Source: Planctomycetota bacterium (GTDB lineage: Bacteria > Planctomycetota > JACOTG01 > JAJDCM01). Taken from it: a stretch of 64,000 nt of DNA. Positions 8,484-16,018 of this stretch are shown piece after piece. Where the stretch lies: positions 1-64,000 of the forward strand of contig JAJDCM010000174.1 in NCBI GenBank assembly GCA_029260825.1. Direction: 5' to 3'. The notes beneath the pieces are model-generated. The model ran no database searches and was not told the DNA's origin. It worked only from the letters and a program-made list of their open reading frames with translations. The translations under genes and the position numbers were made by a program. The first letter of the stretch is position 1; every line of letters begins with the position of its first letter.

Positions 8484-9020
8484 TCAGGGCGAAGAGGATG
8501 CAAGGCACGCGCTCAAGCGGCGAAGCTCGGACTCAAGCTCGGCAATCCTCTCTTCCACCTTCGGGTCGGTAAGTTTTCCCTCGGTAAATGAAGCGCCGGT
8601 AGCATAGACGAACCGAGGAATGATCAGACAGCGAAAGTCCAGCATGAGCGATGAGGCCAGGGGCATGATCGACATATAGGAACCTTGCCCACCCGCCGCC
8701 GCCACGAATCCGACGAGCTTATCTTGCCATGCGTCTCGCCCGGTGAGAGCGAGCAGGTTTCTTGTCGCCCCCCCAGTTTCGAAGTTGTAAATCGGCGTCG
8801 CAATGGTGACGCTCGTCGCCCCGGAAAACGCTTCCTTTAGCTTGTGAACATTGGGGTCACCATAGCAGGCTCCCGCATCGCAAAATGGTAGGGGAAGCTC
8901 TCTCAGATCGATCAGCTGGGTTGGGGCTCCCTTGCTCTCAAGAGATTCTTTGAGGAGCCCGGCTAGCAGAGCACTATGGCTCTTGGGTGACAGGCTACAC
9001 GACAGGATGAGATGTGACAT
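8484..9020 (-). CDS. NAD(P)H-dependent FMN reductase-type flavoprotein
   Basis: 178 residues with a flavodoxin-like fold. It opens with MSHLILSCSLSPKSHSALLA, where the SLSPKSHS loop corresponds to the FMN-phosphate loop. ATPIYNFETGGATRNLLALT matches the TPxYNxSxPxxLKN-like segment of the NADPH-dependent FMN reductase family, and FVAAAGGQGSY the second flavin loop. Such enzymes reduce FMN or quinones in the cytoplasm. GAGGG lies just before the ATG. It is divergent from efp across 259 bp. Confidence 0.85.
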   Translation of the reverse strand: MSHLILSCSLSPKSHSALLAGLLKESLESKGAPTQLIDLRELPLPFCDAGACYGDPNVHKLKEAFSGATSVTIATPIYNFETGGATRNLLALTGRDAWQDKLVGFVAAAGGQGSYMSIMPLASSLMLDFRCLIIPRFVYATGASFTEGKLTDPKVEERIAELESELRRLSACLASSSP

Positions 9021-9040
9021 TCAACGCCCTCATTGGATTG

Positions 9041-9070
9041 GATGGATCAAGATGGATCAAGATGGATCAA
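9041..9070. repeat. three exact tandem copies of a 10-bp unit
   Basis: GATGGATCAA is repeated at 9041-9050, 9051-9060 and 9061-9070, with a partial GGATTG-type copy just before. The period is close to one DNA helical turn. It lies in the divergent promoter region between the FMN reductase gene (start 9020) and efp (start 9280). Confidence 0.85.
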
Positions 9071-9279
9071 GAGAGAGAAAGTGAAAAGATCGCCGACCGA
9101 CCTGACTCCACTGTGGACCATTGTGTGCAATCCTCGCCGGGCCTTCAAGGATTTGATAGGCCTCTCAGAGAGACAAGAAGAGAACAACGGGCGAGACTCC
9201 CCCCTCTTCAACCCAAAGATGATATCTTCTTTCCCGGTGGGGTGAGAGGCCTCACAAGTTATTTCAAGGAGACTCATTC

Positions 9280-9846
9280 ATGGCATCAGTTCCGATCAAC
9301 ACCCTGAAGAACGGCATGGTCATCAAACTCAACGGTGGACCCCATGTCATTGTATCCACCGAGCACGTAAAGCCCGGCAAGGGTCCGGCCTATCTCCAGA
9401 CCAAGCTCCGGCGCATGAAGGGTGGCGGAATCATCGAGAACCGGTTCAACTCATCCGACAAGGTCGAGGTTCTGGACCTGGTCCGGGAGCCCTACACCTA
9501 CTCCTATGATGCGGGCGACACTTTGATTCTCATGCATCGGGAATCGTTCGAAGAGTATCCGGTAGAAAAAAAAGTTCTCGGGGAAAAACTCCTCTATCTG
9601 AAAAGTGGTGACGAGGTCGATCTGGAACTCTGTGAAGACGAGCTACTGGACATCAAACTCCCCAAATCCGTAACTCACGAGATCACTGAAACTCCCCCCA
9701 CCCTGAAGGGATCAACTGCAACCAATCAACCCAAACCCGCAACAACCGAGACAGGCCTTGTGATCAAGGTTCCGTCTTTCATCGAGGTAGGGGAGGTGGT
9801 TCGCATCGATACGGAAACCGGGAATTATCTGGAACGGGCAAAATAG
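9280..9846 (+). CDS. efp: translation elongation factor P
   Basis: 188 residues, full length for EF-P. The N-terminal KOW-like domain carries the modification loop KPGKGPAYLQTKLR with Lys34, the position that is modified in many bacteria. The two OB domains follow, ending in the family motif VKVPSFIEVGEVVRIDTETG, read here as IKVPSFIEVGEVVRIDT. EF-P relieves ribosome stalling at consecutive prolines. The linker around residues 140-160 (KGSTATNQPKPATTE) matches the usual GSTAT region. No modification enzyme (EpmA, EpmB or YmfI) is seen nearby. The Shine-Dalgarno AAGGAG lies about ten bases before the ATG. Confidence 0.98.
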   Translation: MASVPINTLKNGMVIKLNGGPHVIVSTEHVKPGKGPAYLQTKLRRMKGGGIIENRFNSSDKVEVLDLVREPYTYSYDAGDTLILMHRESFEEYPVEKKVLGEKLLYLKSGDEVDLELCEDELLDIKLPKSVTHEITETPPTLKGSTATNQPKPATTETGLVIKVPSFIEVGEVVRIDTETGNYLERAK

Positions 9847-9909
9847 TAGAGTTCTTACTCCACACTCACTCAAACCTTGATCGCTCGGCCTACCGTTCCG
9901 GTCTCTTAC

Positions 9910-9930
9910 AAGGCGGTCCGTGACCGCCTT
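9910..9930. terminator. hairpin 64 bp downstream of efp
   Basis: A perfect 9-bp stem (AAGGCGGTC / GACCGCCTT) with a 3-base loop. There is no clear T run after it, so intrinsic termination is uncertain, but the position after efp suits a transcript end. Confidence 0.45.
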
Positions 9931-10000
9931 CGCACGGTGCTCGTTAGGTTTGTACTTTCTTTCGGGAAAAGGACGGCCGCTGGAAGCTTACTGATAAGGC

Positions 10001-10165
10001 CTATTCAATCCTGAGAACAATGGCATTGCCGGCATCATCGAAACCCGGCGCATCCAGCACGGGAATCCGAGAAATCAAATCACCCACCCGAGAAAGGTTC
10101 TGGAGATTAGCTGTCTCGACACCAGTCTTTAGTTTGGATCTTCCGACTTTCGTGTGAGCAACGAA
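10001..10165 (-). pseudogene. 54-codon open remnant without start codon
   Basis: Between in-frame stops, the minus strand reads 54 residues ending DDAGNAIVLRIE. There is no ATG and the only GTG would leave about 25 codons. The composition looks protein-like but no family was recognised. It may be the 3' end of a deleted gene, or chance. Confidence 0.3.
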
Positions 10166-10291
10166 CTAACAACTGAACCAGGCATCTCGAGACTTGAACA
10201 GAAGAAAATGCGGGTAGTCCGTGGACTGGAGTACGTAGACGAAATCTTAACGTCTACTCCCTCGACCTCCGGCTCTAAGCATGATCAAGGC

Positions 10292-10320
10292 GCCCCCTCA
10301 CGCCTGTCGCGTGAGGGGGC
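10292..10320. repeat. perfect 12-bp-stem inverted repeat
   Basis: GCCCCCTCACGC at 10292-10303 pairs fully with GCGTGAGGGGGC at 10309-10320 across a 5-base CTGTC loop. No T run follows on either strand. It could be a transcription barrier, a protein-binding palindrome or a repetitive extragenic element. Confidence 0.7.
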
Positions 10321-10593
10321 TGGCTACTCGAACTGGTTTTTCAAGAAGATACATCCGTTCTCAGGCGAAGAGAGTCTTCGGACACAGCTCGGACGTCAAA
10401 GGTCAGCACCCTTGAAGGGCGCTCCGAATATTATCCAATATTACTAATTATTTTCCGATTAATATCAAGTAAGCACTTTTCCTTTGTGTTTGGTTTATGT
10501 TAGTATACCTCATCATCTAAACAACGAAACCTTCTTGCACATCACACCTGAGGGCATTGAAAAGAACATTGAAGAGAAGAAGGAGAAGTATCC

Positions 10594-11259
10594 ATGGCAA
10601 AGCACATTCCAACCACGCCTGGTCTTCATGAATACGCCCGAGAGGAACTCGTCTCTGGTCTTCCCGTTGACGATGTCGTCGAACGAATCCACGGGGCTCT
10701 TCGATCCAACGATACCGGGAATCGTTTCTTGGCCTTCTTTCTCAACGATATGGAAGAGCGAGAACTCTTTCATCAACTCGGTTACTCCTGCACCGCCCAC
10801 TATGCCAGAACAAATCTCAACATCAGCAAGTCCAAAATCTATGAACTCCTTCAGGCCGGGAGATGCTTGAGAAAGTTCACGGAAATCGATCATCGGTTCT
10901 GGAAAGGTGAGCTTTCTTGGTCTCAGGTAAGGCTCATAGTCCGCGTCGCGGAATCTGCCACCGAGAAAGCGTGGATCAAGAAAGCCATGGAGTGCAACTT
11001 GAAAGATCTCTCCTTGGCTGTCAAACACGCCATGCCAGGAGAAGCTCCCATTACGAAACCACATCAACGCAGATCGGTTCAACATGTTCAACAAGAGAAA
11101 CAATCACCTGAAAGCCTTGCGAGCCCCAAATCATGCTCAGAGCTGGAGGGAGAGGGAGCAGATCGCCTGAAGTCCTGCATCCCTTTGGGCTTTCTCATGG
11201 AAGCTGCTGCCCACACGAAGGGGAATTGCCAAGAGCACGAGTTTGGCGAGAACTCATGA
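10594..11259 (+). CDS. DUF222-like protein lacking the HNH nuclease half (probably truncated)
   Basis: 221 residues with GGAGA nine bases before the ATG. Residues about 45-145 match the N-terminal region of DUF222-type HNH endonucleases: ELFHQLGYSCTAHYARTNL, SKSKIYELLQAGRCL, and GELSWSQVRLIVRVAESATE with AWIKKAMECNL. In relatives this region precedes a C-terminal HNH nuclease domain, giving proteins of roughly 350-500 residues. Here the last 70 residues are low-complexity and polar, no HNH motif is present, and the gene stops 10 bp before the end of the next gene. Upstream DNA is AT-rich. A decayed or transferred gene is likely; a stand-alone DNA-binding fragment cannot be excluded. Confidence 0.65.
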   Translation: MAKHIPTTPGLHEYAREELVSGLPVDDVVERIHGALRSNDTGNRFLAFFLNDMEERELFHQLGYSCTAHYARTNLNISKSKIYELLQAGRCLRKFTEIDHRFWKGELSWSQVRLIVRVAESATEKAWIKKAMECNLKDLSLAVKHAMPGEAPITKPHQRRSVQHVQQEKQSPESLASPKSCSELEGEGADRLKSCIPLGFLMEAAAHTKGNCQEHEFGENS

Positions 11260-11269
11260 ATCATCCGAA

Positions 11270-12262
11270 CTAACGCCTCTTCCCCCCCATATCGACAACA
11301 CTTCCGACCCCCTCCGCTACCGCACGAGTGTAGATGTGATGGGCGCAGGCTAGATCCTCGAACCCAATTCCAAGTGACTTGAAAAGTGTTATCTCCTCTT
11401 TTGAAGTGCGACCCTGCATTTTACCGATCAAGACATCCCCAAGCTCTCCAAGGATATGAGACTCCAAGATCTCTCCCCTTTCTTTGGGGATGATAAAGTC
11501 TCCCGCCTCGTTCAACGCCGACTCCATTCGGTCGACAAACATCCTTGACGCCTTCACCGCGGCTGTGTCCAGTTCCCGAGCAGCGGGAAAACACGCTCCA
11601 ACCGCATTGATATGACTGCCCGGCTCGAGCCATTCCCCGAGAAGAACCGGCTCCATCGAGGATGTTGTCGTGCAGAGGATTCCCGCCCCAATACATGCCT
11701 CCCTTGCTGTCTTCGCCGCACGAACGTCGAACTCGAATCGAGGATTCTGTTTTTCGACAAACTCCCGAACTCTCCCCTCATCGGGGCTAAAAATCCTCGC
11801 CTCCTGGATGTCGGCGACGAGCGACATTGCTTCGAGGTGAGTTCCCGCCTGGACGCCAGATCCAAGAATCGCCAGAGCGCAAGGATCGTGATTGGCAAGA
11901 GCTCGGGTGGCGACGGCGCTCGCCGCCGCGGTGCGAATCGCCGTGATCTCACTACCATCGACCTGAGCAATCAGCTGCCCGTTTTCCACCTCAAAAAGCA
12001 ACACCACTCCCTGATGGGATTCAAACTCCGTTCCGAGGTTACCGGGGAACACGCTGATGATTTTTGCTGCCATGATGCCCGGGTCTGCAAGATAGGAAGG
12101 CATCATCCCCAGCGCCCCCTTCTTTCCAGGAAGCCACATCACCGGCCGAAGGGGATTGATCCCATCCCCCTTCGCCAGAGTCTTCAAGGCTTTCTCGACA
12201 ACTGACGTACATTCGTCCATGGGAAGCAGGCGGTTCACGTGCTGATGATTGATCAGAAGCAT
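11270..12262 (-). CDS. ornithine cyclodeaminase / mu-crystallin family dehydrogenase
   Basis: 330 residues, cytoplasmic. The N-terminal half has the family pattern GALGMMPSYL, then MAAKIISVFPGN and VDGSEITAIRTAAASAVAT. The NAD(P)-binding Rossmann loop is LAILGSGVQAGTHLEAM (GxGxxA/G, around residues 131-147), followed by GILCTTTSSMEPVL and GSHINAVGACFPAARELD. The family includes ornithine cyclodeaminase, alanine dehydrogenase and ketimine reductases such as pyrroline-2-carboxylate reductase. The exact substrate cannot be assigned. It is a single gene, convergent with the DUF222-like gene. Confidence 0.9.
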   Translation of the reverse strand: MLLINHQHVNRLLPMDECTSVVEKALKTLAKGDGINPLRPVMWLPGKKGALGMMPSYLADPGIMAAKIISVFPGNLGTEFESHQGVVLLFEVENGQLIAQVDGSEITAIRTAAASAVATRALANHDPCALAILGSGVQAGTHLEAMSLVADIQEARIFSPDEGRVREFVEKQNPRFEFDVRAAKTAREACIGAGILCTTTSSMEPVLLGEWLEPGSHINAVGACFPAARELDTAAVKASRMFVDRMESALNEAGDFIIPKERGEILESHILGELGDVLIGKMQGRTSKEEITLFKSLGIGFEDLACAHHIYTRAVAEGVGSVVDMGGKRR

Positions 12263-12469
12263 CTTCGTTGGTCCTCTCTGGTTTTATTCCTGGTGACCAA
12301 CAAGATAGCAAAGATTGCAGAGAACTCGCCGCCACGGAGGCATCGGGGTAGAAAGGAAGTGCTTGATAAAAGAGGTCCGACCCTCGATTCCCCTACCTCC
12401 AAGGAAAAAGAGCGTCGGACCAAAAGCCAGCACTCAACTTGCCCCGGTGCCGGCAGAAAGACGAAAGAT

Positions 12470-14242
12470 CTAAGGGACCATTCTCACCACTCGGAAAGTC
12501 TCCACCTGCAGCGCCAAGGTCCCCCCGGTGATTGCATCTGATAATCGGACCCCAAACGTATAGGTTCCTATATCGGCGAGATCGCCGGCACCCGCGGTTC
12601 CCACCAGGTCTTCTCGGGTGAATTGATGATTCGCGGGAATCGGGAAGTTTCGGCGGCGACGATAGACGGTCGACGTTCCATCAGGCTTTCGCACCCAGAA
12701 ATGAACGTCCACATTCCGAGCATCCGGACCATTGGTCAGGGTTGGATGAACGATCAAATTCTGCCCCATCGACACTTCTGACTCCGGCATGGAAAAAGAC
12801 AACACCAGCACCGGCGGGCTTCCGGGTCCATTGCAGGATGCCCGAAACGCGCACGCTCCAGGACCACCGAATGCTCCCATATCATTTCTGATTCCACCCT
12901 GAGACGGAGGAAAACAGAGATCCCGATGGGATCCAAGAGGATTCCCCGCGTCAATGGTAGGTGACGACCCGGTAACCGCGAGATCACCACAGCTCAGCCC
13001 CGTACCCGCGAACAGAGGATCCCCGATGATGTTTCCATCCCCCGGAAATGGCGATGAAGCATTCTCGATGCAACTGTAGCTCGCATTCACCGAACCAACG
13101 AGAGCCGCATCCTCGTTCCCGTAGACGATGGAATTCATCACACTGACAGAACCACCGTTTCGCACGATGCCTTCATCGTTGTTGCGAGTGATGGTGGAGT
13201 TAACGATGCTCACCTCTCCGGAATCTACATAGATTCCACTACCGCCGGTAAGATGATTGAGGCCTCCAAAGAACGTGTTTTCGTTCCCCGCCACAACGGA
13301 GTTCGCCATCGAAAGCGAGCCGTCCACAAGGAATATCCCGGCACCAAAACTGATGTCGCTCCCGACGTCGGGAAGGTCAAAGGTGGCATGAGCCTCGTTT
13401 CCAAGTACCAACGTATTCTTGAGCTGAACGTCGGCCTGGGTGGAGAAGATTCCTCCCCCTCGAGCAAAGGCAATCCCTACCGACTGCCGAGCTACACATT
13501 TATTGCCTTGAACCAGGCTGTTCAAGATCTTGGTGTCTCCTTGCAAGAGAAGTCCTCCTCCGAAGGTGTCGAAGTGCATCCGGTGAGGATCCTCGAATAC
13601 CAGGGTGGGATTCGATTGATTATCGACAATACGACAGCCATCCATCTTCAGCCTCGCCGAAGGCGACAAGAAGAACAAACCACCCCCACTACTCTTGGCC
13701 ACACAATCCGAGATCTCACAATCTTGAAGGAGGATCTCGCGATCACCAACCTGGATCTCGATGTTGATTCCCGCGCCCCGGGTCGGGGAAATGCAATTCG
13801 TGATCACCACGTTGCGAAGAACCGGGTAACTATCCAGAATGCGAATTCCAGATTGCTCTGCGAGCTCGATTCGACAGTGGGTCAGGGAGGGAGCCGCCGG
13901 GGTCCGGTGAAAACGAAGGCCACTCCATCGAACGCGAGGGTCCTTGGCCGTGAAGACGATGGGGTCGGCAGCTGTCCCATCGGCATGAATCACCGTCCTG
14001 ACTTCGATCTCGTAGGGGCCATCTACCAGGACATGAACGCCAGGCTCAATAATCAAGCCAGCCGCAGAAATATCACCCATTACACAGTAGGGAGACCCGG
14101 CCAGAGTCCACGTCCCACTCACATTACCAGGAGGAACAAGAGTCCCACATTCCCCCCCACCCTGAGCCAACCCTCCCTTTGCCGCCGAAAGAATCAGAAC
14201 AAGGCCACAGATCGTAATCATCAACCGGCTACTTCCACACAT
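12470..14242 (-). CDS. secreted right-handed beta-helix protein
   Basis: 590 residues with a signal peptide (MITICGLVLILSAAKGGLAQ). Residues about 50-430 form a parallel beta-helix. Short repeats such as GAGINIEIQVGDREILLQDC, GGGLFFLS and GGIFSTQADVQLKNTLVLGN alternate hydrophobic strands with Asn and Gly turns. The segment SPTIDAGNP followed by NDMGAFGGPG is the usual end of choice-of-anchor Q-type proteins. A final domain of about 110 residues (LIVHPTLTNGPDA, IGTYTFGVRL) looks like an extracellular beta-sandwich of the CARDB kind. No catalytic residues of pectate lyases were seen, so a surface or matrix role is more likely than an enzyme. Isolated transcription unit. Confidence 0.85.
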   Translation of the reverse strand: MCGSSRLMITICGLVLILSAAKGGLAQGGGECGTLVPPGNVSGTWTLAGSPYCVMGDISAAGLIIEPGVHVLVDGPYEIEVRTVIHADGTAADPIVFTAKDPRVRWSGLRFHRTPAAPSLTHCRIELAEQSGIRILDSYPVLRNVVITNCISPTRGAGINIEIQVGDREILLQDCEISDCVAKSSGGGLFFLSPSARLKMDGCRIVDNQSNPTLVFEDPHRMHFDTFGGGLLLQGDTKILNSLVQGNKCVARQSVGIAFARGGGIFSTQADVQLKNTLVLGNEAHATFDLPDVGSDISFGAGIFLVDGSLSMANSVVAGNENTFFGGLNHLTGGSGIYVDSGEVSIVNSTITRNNDEGIVRNGGSVSVMNSIVYGNEDAALVGSVNASYSCIENASSPFPGDGNIIGDPLFAGTGLSCGDLAVTGSSPTIDAGNPLGSHRDLCFPPSQGGIRNDMGAFGGPGACAFRASCNGPGSPPVLVLSFSMPESEVSMGQNLIVHPTLTNGPDARNVDVHFWVRKPDGTSTVYRRRRNFPIPANHQFTREDLVGTAGAGDLADIGTYTFGVRLSDAITGGTLALQVETFRVVRMVP

Positions 14243-14473
14243 GACTCACTCCTTTCCACCTGTTCCTGGTCACACGAGCCTTGAACGAACGCTTCTCTCG
14301 GGAGAATGTTCCCAAATGTCGAGCCGCAATCAGAAAGAATGCGGGCCAGTTTGAAAGGCTCCTGGAGAGTGAAGACGGAACGGCGCCAGAACCGAACACG
14401 ATTTCTCGCCTAATCCATCACACTCTTCCCGAACGTCGGAAAGGATCGCTGTAGAGTCGACACCGGTAAGGAG

Positions 14474-14932
14474 TTAGAGAGAGACACGATCGTGACCCCC
14501 TCTTGCAACCGCTATGCGGGCAGTGCCTCCATGATGGTTCACCAGGTTGTCTTTATCGAGAAGGATCAGAGTGTCTGCGTTCCAGGTCACCTCAACAATG
14601 CCCTGAGCGACAACCGACGGCTGCTTTGCCGGATCGTTCCCCTCTTGTCCCGGCGCAACTTGATACCGCATGACCTTGTATTGAATCAATGCTGGATCGT
14701 CGTCCAGAGCAAACCCGACAAAAAGTCCGTTGGGCTTATTCGGGCTCTGAATCGAAGGAACATAGTAAACAACGTTAAAACCATTCGGATCGATGGTTCC
14801 CTGGGTCTGCGGGGGGATGTCAAGCGAAGGGTCGTGCTCCCGATGAGGCGGAGGCGGATTCGTCACCACGTTATAGGCTTCCATATGCCGATTGGTGCTA
14901 TTCTTCATGAAGATCGCGTGCGGCCAGGCCAT
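14474..14932 (-). CDS. hypothetical protein
   Basis: 152 residues with AGGAG seven bases before the ATG, which supports a real gene. There is no signal peptide or transmembrane segment. The protein is Pro/Asn-rich near residues 23-55, then beta-strand-like (FNVVYYVPS, GLFVGFALDDDP, ALIQYKVMRYQV, GIVEVTWNADTLILLD). It could be a small beta-sandwich. No family recognised. It stands alone between two intergenic regions, on the same strand as the beta-helix gene but 231 bp upstream of it. Confidence 0.6.
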   Translation of the reverse strand: MAWPHAIFMKNSTNRHMEAYNVVTNPPPPHREHDPSLDIPPQTQGTIDPNGFNVVYYVPSIQSPNKPNGLFVGFALDDDPALIQYKVMRYQVAPGQEGNDPAKQPSVVAQGIVEVTWNADTLILLDKDNLVNHHGGTARIAVARGGHDRVSL

Positions 14933-15267
14933 GGTCAGTCTCCTATCTATTTGTTGGGCAGTAACAACTCAACCGAGCTACTCCTCCTCATTGTAAACGC
15001 AAAAACCCTCTCCAAAATCCTGAGCATTCTTCAAATTTCCGCCGGAGCCGCTCCTCACACCAAAATCGGCTGTAACCACATGATTTCTCATCTCTTATCA
15101 AGAGACAAGTACCGCCTCCAGTCCGGCCAAGTCCCCTCGAACCTCGGCCCCGATCGAACAATTCAGGTTTCAGGCCCTCCATACCGATAGGAAAACGTGT
15201 CCGAGCCGATCGTCCATTGATCTTCTCGGATTCATGAAAAGCTTCGTCATCTTCTGGAGGCCACCCC
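14933..15267. other. 335-bp divergent intergenic region
   Basis: Lies between the divergent hypothetical gene and the CheY-like gene. No gene, RNA or convincing promoter was recognised; both transcripts must start here. Confidence 0.5.
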
Positions 15268-15654
15268 GTGTCAGGTTCTGTGAAAGTCCTGATTGTCGAT
15301 GATTCTTCCCACGTGCCAAAGCTCGTGGAGAAAGCCTTTCAAGGCTCCGAGTTCGAGGTCGCAGGGACGGCAACCGACGGAGAGGAAGGAATTCGTGCCA
15401 TCCAGGACCTGGAGCCACACATCGTTCTTCTCGACATGCTCATGCCGAAATTAGATGGAATCGAAGTGCTCAAACGCATGCGTGATCGTTACCCGAAGAT
15501 GAAGTTTGTAATCCTTTCATCAAGCCGTCTACGAAAAGACGTGATGAGCTGCAAAGAAGCTGGCGCCCAGGGCTACATCACAAAGCCCTTCAAGCTCAAG
15601 CACCTGGTTCAGTCCCTTCGTAACCTGGGATCCTCTAGACCGGAGATGGCGTAA
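15268..15654 (+). CDS. CheY-like single-domain response regulator
   Basis: 128 residues, receiver domain only. The acidic pair D11-D12 is in VLIVDDSS, the phosphoacceptor D56 in VLLDMLMP, the switch Ser in VILSSS (84-86) and the conserved Lys106 in ITKPF. There is no output domain, so it should act by protein-protein contact. It heads an apparent operon with a zinc-ribbon protein (4 bp later) and a GspE/PilB ATPase. This suggests that phosphorylation controls the secretion or pilus motor, which is an inference from context. No cognate kinase is in view. Confidence 0.93.
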   Translation: MSGSVKVLIVDDSSHVPKLVEKAFQGSEFEVAGTATDGEEGIRAIQDLEPHIVLLDMLMPKLDGIEVLKRMRDRYPKMKFVILSSSRLRKDVMSCKEAGAQGYITKPFKLKHLVQSLRNLGSSRPEMA

Positions 15655-15658
15655 GACA

Positions 15659-16018
15659 ATGGACCGATCCTGCACGAGTTGCGATCGAAAGAACCGACCC
15701 GACCGACGCTTCTGCTCACGATGTGGTGTCACTCTGGGCATCGTGTGCACACGCTGTTGCTTCTTCAACGAAAATGAAGATCAGTTCTGCGGCGGATGCG
15801 GCGTCTCGATCCTCCCCTCAGAGCAGCCACAGGGAATCCCTCCAGCAGAAACGACCGGCGCCATCAATCCACCGGCTCGATCGACAGGAAGAACAACCGC
15901 CAAGGGATTCGACATGGAAGCCCTGATCGGAGAGGCCCAGCAGTACCGCAAAGAGATCGAACAGCTCGACGAGATGGACCAGGGAGAGATAGATGCCCTC
16001 TTCAGCGATTCCCCCTGA
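15659..16018 (+). CDS. double zinc-ribbon protein
   Basis: 119 residues. The N-terminal 50 hold four CxxC knuckles: CTSC, CSRC, CTRC and CGGC (the last preceded by FC), the pattern of a double zinc ribbon binding two Zn ions. A Pro/Thr-rich linker follows (55-80), then a charged, probably helical tail EAQQYRKEIEQLDEMDQGEI. It begins 4 bp after the CheY-like gene, and its last 26 bp overlap the GspE gene in another frame. It may be an adaptor between the receiver and the ATPase. No enzyme motif. Confidence 0.8.
   Translation: MDRSCTSCDRKNRPDRRFCSRCGVTLGIVCTRCCFFNENEDQFCGGCGVSILPSEQPQGIPPAETTGAINPPARSTGRTTAKGFDMEALIGEAQQYRKEIEQLDEMDQGEIDALFSDSP

Larger units (their letters stand above)
9847..10593. 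other. 747-bp gene-poor accessory stretch
   Basis: No convincing intact gene. It contains two strong hairpins (9910-9930 and 10292-10320), a 54-codon open remnant on the minus strand (10001-10165), and an AT-rich block from about 10425 to 10545 that contrasts with its GC-richer surroundings. The block includes two AATATT palindromes at 10427-10432 and 10437-10442. It ends at the start of a truncated DUF222-like gene. The pattern fits a decayed insertion or horizontally acquired segment. Confidence 0.6.

Noticed and set aside
10154-10447. Possible small gene spanning the 12-bp hairpin
   Set aside because: No ribosome site, no domain, and a perfect palindrome inside the frame.
13253-14284. 343-codon open frame antisense to the beta-helix gene
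   Set aside because: The minus strand has a signal peptide and a clear beta-helix; the antisense product is basic and low complexity.
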